In this document: one piece after another, positions 7,176 through 10,774 of the stretch
Layout: every line of letters starts with the position of its first letter
Numbering within the stretch: the first letter of the stretch is position 1
Source of the DNA: Cytophagaceae bacterium
GTDB lineage: Bacteria > Bacteroidota > Bacteroidia > Cytophagales > Flexibacteraceae
DNA length: 10,774 bases
Assembly: GCA_947464365.1 (NCBI GenBank)
Contig: CANHWS010000102.1
Location: 1 to 10,774 of the forward strand
Direction: 5' to 3'
Made by a program: the position numbers and the translations under genes
Notes under the pieces: generated by a model
The model's input: the letters and a program-made list of their open reading frames with translations, nothing else
Databases searched by the model: none
Told to the model about the DNA's origin: nothing

Positions 7176-7196
7176 TGGGCCTATGATTATGGCCCA
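7176..7196. terminator. Weak hairpin between convergent genes
   Basis: TGGGCC (7176-7181) and GGCCCA (7191-7196) form a 6-bp GC-rich stem with a 9-base loop. It lies ten bases after the barrel gene and overlaps the last codons of the minus-strand thioesterase gene. There is no long T-tract on either side, so it is only a candidate bidirectional terminator. Confidence 0.35.
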
Positions 7197-7597
7197 AAAT
7201 AGGGTAGGAAACAAGCCTTTAAGTTCTCGGGCATTAGGCAGGGTTTGTTTTTGGCCATATCGACAAAGACCAAGGTAGTCTCTGCCGTGTTGAGCAACTG
7301 TCCATCAGCATTGCGCACTTCGTACTCAAACCTGATGCGGGTGGCAGGCATTTCTGGAATTCGGCAGGTGATGAAGAGCTCATCATCATAACGAGCTGGC
7401 CTGATGTACTTGGTCTTGAGCTCCAGCACCGGCAACATCACACCATCTTCCTCCATCTGCCGATAGCTGAAGCCTAGGGCACGCATGGTCTCCACCCGGG
7501 CGACCTCGAAGTAAGTAGCGTAGTTGCCATAATAGACAACCCCCATTTGGTCGGTTTCGGCATAGCGGACTCTAAGGCTGCAAACGTGGCTGAACAT
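7187..7597 (-). CDS. Acyl-CoA thioesterase, YbgC/4HBT hotdog family
   Basis: This 136-residue single-hotdog-domain protein has the usual length for the family. The signature RYAETDQMGVVYYGNY is at residues 11-26, with Asp16 in the catalytic position of 4-hydroxybenzoyl-CoA thioesterase and YbgC. It is followed by FEVARVETMRALG on the long central helix and a conserved strand with YIRPARYDD. The enzyme hydrolyses acyl-CoA thioesters in the cytosol; the natural substrate is not readable from sequence. The histidine found after GVVY in proteobacterial YbgC is replaced by tyrosine. I believe this is usual for Bacteroidota members and would not call it a defect. There is no tol-pal cluster beside it. 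It is transcribed away from rimO. Confidence 0.92.
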   Translation of the reverse strand: MFSHVCSLRVRYAETDQMGVVYYGNYATYFEVARVETMRALGFSYRQMEEDGVMLPVLELKTKYIRPARYDDELFITCRIPEMPATRIRFEYEVRNADGQLLNTAETTLVFVDMAKNKPCLMPENLKACFLPYFGP

Positions 7598-7741
7598 GGG
7601 CGGGAGATTGAAAATTGGATGGATTAGATGTTGCTTTCAGGTGCAATTTAGGTCTTGCAAGCGTACAACAGCATACAGAGCCACAAAACCAACATCGGCC
7701 CATAGACTAAGCCTTTGCAAGCAATCCAATTCAATTTGCCG

Positions 7742-7749
7742 TACCTTTG
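7742..7749 (+). promoter_or_regulatory. Candidate -7 promoter element for rimO
   Basis: TACCTTTG matches the Bacteroidota -7 consensus TAnnTTTG exactly, 48 bases before the rimO ATG. The nearest upstream TTTG (7714-7717) is 24 bases away, longer than the usual -33 spacing. Only the -7 part is therefore well supported. Confidence 0.45.
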
Positions 7750-7797
7750 CAACCCGTTATGGTAGCCCTTGTGTTGCTATCGTGCTAGCTGACCTCT

Positions 7798-9111
7798 ATG
7801 AAGACCAAAACCTTACGCCGCAACAAAGTCAATATCGTCACCCTTGGTTGCTCTAAAAACCTTGTGGATAGTGAGCAGATATACACCCAGCTTGTGGCCA
7901 ATAAGTTTGATGTGACGCACGAGGCCCAGCAAGATGATGCTCAGGTTGTGATTGTCAATACCTGTGGCTTCATTGACAACGCTAAGCAAGAAAGTATCGA
8001 TACCATCCTGCGCTATGCAGATGCCAAGGACCAAGGCCTAATCGAAAAACTCTACGTAACGGGTTGTCTATCAGCTCGGTATAAAGACGAACTAGCAGCC
8101 GAGATCGGCAATGTAGATGCTTGGTTTGGCACGTCAGAGCTGCCTCGTCTGCTTAAGACCCTCAAGGCAGACTACAAACATGAATTGCTAGGCGAGCGTT
8201 TGATAACAACACCTAGTCACTTTGCTTACCTCAAGATTGCCGAAGGTTGTGACCGTCCTTGTTCGTTCTGTGCCATCCCTATCATGCGGGGAAAACATGT
8301 GTCTGTCCCGGCTGATGACCTTGTCAAGGCTGCCAAAAACCTAGCAGCCAAAGGCACCAAGGAGTTGATCTTAATCGCTCAAGATCTGACCTATTATGGC
8401 CTAGACCTCTATAAAACACGGGCCCTCGGAGACCTACTCAATCGTCTAGCAGATGTCGAAGGGATTGATTGGATTAGATTACAATATGCCTACCCATCTG
8501 GTTTCCCGCTTGATGCCCTTGATGTGATGGCTGCCCGACCGAACATCTGCAAATACCTCGACATGCCACTTCAGCATGGCAGTACCGAGATGTTGAAGCT
8601 TATGCGTCGTGGGATCACAAGACCGAAGACGGAAGAGCTTATCCAGACCATTAGGGAGAAAGTGCCTGGCATTGCGCTTCGTACCACCCTTATCACCGGG
8701 CACCCTGGCGAGACCGATGCTGAGTTTGAGCAGATGTACCAGTTTGTTGAGCAAATGCGTTTTGATCGCCTTGGTTGCTTTACCTATAGCCATGAGGATC
8801 AAACCCATAGCTACTCGATGGAGGATAGCATCCCTGCTGAGATCAAACAGGAGCGTGCAGATGCCATCATGGAGCTGCAACAGGGTATTAGCTATGAGCT
8901 AAACCAAGCAAGGATTGGGGATACCTACAAAGTCCTGTTTGATCGCACCGAAGGCGGCTATTTCATCGGTCGTACCGAGTTTGACTCACCTGAAGTGGAC
9001 AACGAGGTGCTGGTACCGGTCACAGAGGAAACTTACGTCCGCCTAGGTGACTTCGCTGATGTCAAGATCAACGAGGCTGAGGAGTTTGATTTGTATGGGG
9101 ATGTGGTGTAG
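7798..9111 (+). CDS. rimO: Ribosomal protein uS12 methylthiotransferase RimO
   Basis: This radical-SAM enzyme adds a methylthio group to the conserved aspartate of ribosomal protein uS12 in the cytosol. It has 437 residues, as expected. The N-terminal UPF0004 domain holds the three cysteines of the auxiliary 4Fe-4S cluster: Cys18 in TLGCSKN, Cys56 in NTCGFI and Cys90 in VTGCLS. The radical-SAM motif CxxxCxxC is Cys151, Cys155 and Cys158 in EGCDRPCSFC. The motif MPLQHGS and a C-terminal TRAM domain (about 375-437) follow. The TLGCSKN and GCDRPCSFCAIP wording separates it from the tRNA enzyme MiaB. The ATG at 7798 gives the expected short lead-in to the first cysteine. It stands alone, behind its own candidate promoter and divergent from the thioesterase gene. 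Confidence 0.97.
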   Translation: MKTKTLRRNKVNIVTLGCSKNLVDSEQIYTQLVANKFDVTHEAQQDDAQVVIVNTCGFIDNAKQESIDTILRYADAKDQGLIEKLYVTGCLSARYKDELAAEIGNVDAWFGTSELPRLLKTLKADYKHELLGERLITTPSHFAYLKIAEGCDRPCSFCAIPIMRGKHVSVPADDLVKAAKNLAAKGTKELILIAQDLTYYGLDLYKTRALGDLLNRLADVEGIDWIRLQYAYPSGFPLDALDVMAARPNICKYLDMPLQHGSTEMLKLMRRGITRPKTEELIQTIREKVPGIALRTTLITGHPGETDAEFEQMYQFVEQMRFDRLGCFTYSHEDQTHSYSMEDSIPAEIKQERADAIMELQQGISYELNQARIGDTYKVLFDRTEGGYFIGRTEFDSPEVDNEVLVPVTEETYVRLGDFADVKINEAEEFDLYGDVV

Positions 9112-9140
9112 GTAGGTCAACTGAATAGTTAAGGCTCTAT

Positions 9141-9200
9141 TGTTGCCTAAACCCCATCATTAACCCCCAAAACTGACCTCAATGTCGGTTATAGGCAACA
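9141..9200. terminator. Inverted repeat between convergent rimO and proline dehydrogenase genes
   Basis: TGTTGCCTA (9141-9149) plus AACC (9150-9153) pairs with GGTT (9187-9190) plus TAGGCAACA (9192-9200), giving 13 bp with one bulged A at 9191. The loop of 33 bases holds a smaller hairpin, AACTGAC (9171-9177) with GTCGGTT (9184-9190), which competes for the same GGTT. It lies between two genes that end toward each other and can serve both. No T-tract follows, so the mechanism is uncertain. Confidence 0.5.
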
Positions 9201-9206
9201 TTAGCT

Positions 9207-10409
9207 CTAGTGTTTAGCCTGCCGGCGCCTTCTGAGCTCGGTGACGATGAGACCAAACTCACGGCTGGTCTGCCCAGCGATGGCGGTGTTTTCTTTCGCA
9301 CGGCGGCTGAGGTAAGGCACTACCGATCTGACAGGGCCGTATGGCACGTATTTGACAACGTTGTAGCCTGCTTTGGCAAGGGAGTGGCTGATGTTATCGC
9401 TCATGCCGAGCAGCTGGCTGAACCATACCCGTCCATCTGAGTAGTTGAGGCCACGGTTGTCAAGCTCGAGGGCCAAAAGTTTAGTGCTAGCCTCGTTATG
9501 GGTGCCTGCGCAGAACGAAACCAAATGGATGTTATCCAGGCAGAGCATGAGTGCTTTGTCATAGTCGCGGTCAGTAGCTTCCTTGTTGGGCTGTATAGGG
9601 TCTGGGTAGCCACCTTCGGATGCTTTACGACGTTCGGTTTCCATGTAGGCCCCACGTACGATTTTGGCCCCAAAGTAATAACCTTGTTGCTTTGCCTGAC
9701 TGATGTGTTGCTTCAGGTTCAAGATAGAAGCATGCCGATACATCTGGTAGGTGTTGTAGACGATGGCAAAATCTTGGTTGTATAGCTGCATCATCTGCAG
9801 GGCCCAGCTGTCTATCTGATCCTGTATCCAGCTCTCTTCGGCATCGATAAAGATCCTGACTTTGTTGTCATGAGCAAGTTTGCATAGCTCGTTGGTGCGA
9901 CCCAAGCCCCTCTCAAGCAAGGTTTGCTCTGAGACGGTTAGTGGTTGGCCAGCTTGCGCCTTTGTGAGTAGGCTGCTGTCAACCAAACCGGTGACTTTGA
10001 AGACTGCAAACGGAATGTCTTTGTTCCCAGCGGCCTTTAACACTACTCGTTTGAGCTCAGCAAGGCAGGCATCGAAGGCCTCCTCAGTATCCTCTCCCTC
10101 AACTGAATAGTCTAGGATTGAGCCAATATGGTATTGTCCTAGTTTCTGGACTACTTTTTCGCACTCATTGATATCCTCCCCACCACAAAACTGCGCAAAG
10201 ATGGTCGCCTTAACGGTCCAGTCTAGCGGCAGGCCCCAGTTCAGCATTCGCGATAGCCATGTAGTGCCGATGTTCACCAGCCATGGTTTGTTCATCATGC
10301 CGAACAACCAATAGGCTTTTTGCAGCTCTGCATCACTGAGCCCTTCGAAGGCAGTGGCGGTGTCTGCAAAATCAAACTTTGTCGGCATCGGGGATGATGG
10401 TGTAAGCAT
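9207..10409 (-). CDS. Proline dehydrogenase (stand-alone PRODH)
   Basis: This flavoenzyme oxidises L-proline to pyrroline-5-carboxylate, the first step of proline breakdown, passing electrons to the quinone pool. It has 400 residues in one catalytic domain, without the DNA-binding or aldehyde dehydrogenase parts of PutA. Family motifs in order are FIDAEES (about 187-193), YNTYQMYRH, GAKIVRGAYMETER (Lys249, Arg252, Tyr255; flavin and active-site region), AGTHNE, LLGMSDNIS, and YGPVRSVVPYLSRRAKEN, where Arg369, Arg370 and Glu373 match the residues that bind proline's carboxylate and amine. The length and motif wording resemble the eukaryote-like form common in Bacteroidota. Either the ATG at 10409 or the one at residue 8 (10388) may be the start. 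The partner P5C dehydrogenase gene is not in the window. Confidence 0.95.
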   Translation of the reverse strand: MLTPSSPMPTKFDFADTATAFEGLSDAELQKAYWLFGMMNKPWLVNIGTTWLSRMLNWGLPLDWTVKATIFAQFCGGEDINECEKVVQKLGQYHIGSILDYSVEGEDTEEAFDACLAELKRVVLKAAGNKDIPFAVFKVTGLVDSSLLTKAQAGQPLTVSEQTLLERGLGRTNELCKLAHDNKVRIFIDAEESWIQDQIDSWALQMMQLYNQDFAIVYNTYQMYRHASILNLKQHISQAKQQGYYFGAKIVRGAYMETERRKASEGGYPDPIQPNKEATDRDYDKALMLCLDNIHLVSFCAGTHNEASTKLLALELDNRGLNYSDGRVWFSQLLGMSDNISHSLAKAGYNVVKYVPYGPVRSVVPYLSRRAKENTAIAGQTSREFGLIVTELRRRRQAKH

Positions 10410-10718
10410 ACAAGGACTTGGGCTAGGCAGAATGGGCTATGGACTCGGGGGCAGCTTGGCTGACCAAAAAATGGGCAGTTGGGGGACCTAAAGCGCTTGA
10501 GTCTGCAAAAGTCAGGCTAAAAACCCAAATCCCATCATCCATGCTCTATATATTATTCTAGAACACTTGATACAAGTTGCTGTAGTTGGGTAAGCCAAAA
10601 TAGCCGTCCTTCGGGTCTTGAGATTATCTTTGCGCTCTTTCAGGAAAGATTGAAGGCGGATCAGCAAGGATCAGCGGTCTGTCCGACTGCAGCAACCAAC
10701 AAACATACAAGCCCCAAT
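10410..10718. other. Divergent gene-free spacer between proline dehydrogenase and lysS
   Basis: About 310 bases contain no convincing gene. Visible structure includes a 5-3-5 palindrome ACTTGATACAAGT (10565-10577) and a tight direct repeat GGATCAGC at 10658-10665 and 10668-10675, offset by 10 bases in the lysS leader. There is a plus-strand -7 element at 10625. A minus-strand match to TAnnTTTG (CAAACATA on the plus strand, 10700-10707) would give the proline dehydrogenase gene a leader of nearly 290 bases and lacks a TTG partner, so I do not call it. Confidence 0.5.
10625..10632 (+). promoter_or_regulatory. Candidate -7 promoter element for lysS
   Basis: TATCTTTG matches the Bacteroidota -7 consensus TAnnTTTG exactly, and places a transcription start near 10639, about 80 bases before the ATG. 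No TTG lies at the usual -33 distance, so only the -7 element is supported. Confidence 0.4.
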
Positions 10719-10774
10719 ATGGCCCTCAGCGAGCAGGAAATTAGGCGTAGAGAAGAACGTGCAGCATTGATCGA
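10719..10774 (+). CDS. lysS: Probable lysyl-tRNA synthetase, first 18 codons (3' end off the window)
   Basis: The frame from the ATG at 10719 reads MALSEQEIRRREERAALI and is open to the right edge. The LSEQE-I-RRE pattern is how class II lysyl-tRNA synthetases of Bacteroidota begin, before the anticodon-binding OB domain. That enzyme charges tRNA-Lys in the cytosol. Only this short N-terminus is visible and no catalytic motif can be checked, so the call rests on recognising the opening. A -7 element lies upstream at a sensible distance. Confidence 0.62.
   Translation, partial: MALSEQEIRRREERAALI

Noticed and set aside
7596..7856. An 86-codon plus-strand frame covering the thioesterase-rimO spacer.
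   Set aside because: It runs into the start of rimO in another frame, has a random-looking composition and crosses the likely rimO promoter.
8479..8880. A 133-codon minus-strand open frame within rimO.
   Set aside because: It is antisense to conserved radical-SAM domain sequence, and no family resemblance was seen.

Overview
The window looks like a chromosomal segment of a bacterium of the phylum Bacteroidota, with base composition near 50% GC by eye. The taxonomic reading rests on four things. The proteins match the Bacteroidota forms of ClpB, RimO, homoserine kinase, YbgC-type thioesterase and a stand-alone ~400-residue proline dehydrogenase. Start codons lack Shine-Dalgarno sequences. Several gaps carry the Bacteroidota -7 promoter element TAnnTTTG. 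An outer-membrane beta-barrel protein ends in an aromatic residue. I cannot name a genus. A Cytophagia-like lineage is a guess.

Layout from left to right. (1) Bases 1-706 hold the end of a SiaB-family protein kinase and a complete SiaC-family regulatory phosphoprotein. This is a partner-switching signalling pair, followed by two candidate terminator hairpins. (2) Bases 806-1104 are a gene-free leader, then clpB (1105-3729, the disaggregase) with a very good intrinsic terminator at 3755-3791. (3) Bases 3792-4253 contain no intact gene. They hold a probable frameshifted remnant of a small gene (3841-4066), a Bacteroidota-type promoter, and a 14-bp perfect palindrome, all upstream of thrB. (4) Bases 4254-7166 carry three same-strand genes with gaps of 40 and 56 bases and no obvious terminator between them: thrB (homoserine kinase, here without thrA or thrC beside it), an exported CpcT/CpeT-family protein, and an outer-membrane beta-barrel protein. 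(5) Bases 7187-7597 encode an acyl-CoA thioesterase on the minus strand, convergent with the barrel gene and divergent from rimO (7798-9111). (6) rimO converges on a minus-strand proline dehydrogenase (9207-10409), with a long inverted repeat between them. (7) The right edge holds a gene-free divergent spacer and the first 18 codons of what is probably lysyl-tRNA synthetase.

Most of the window is housekeeping: protein quality control, amino-acid metabolism, and ribosome/tRNA modification or charging. The parts worth a second look are the SiaB/SiaC module at the left edge, the secreted member of a phycobilin-lyase family beside a beta-barrel gene, and the broken small gene upstream of thrB. 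I see no CRISPR array, tRNA, rRNA, insertion sequence or phage gene.
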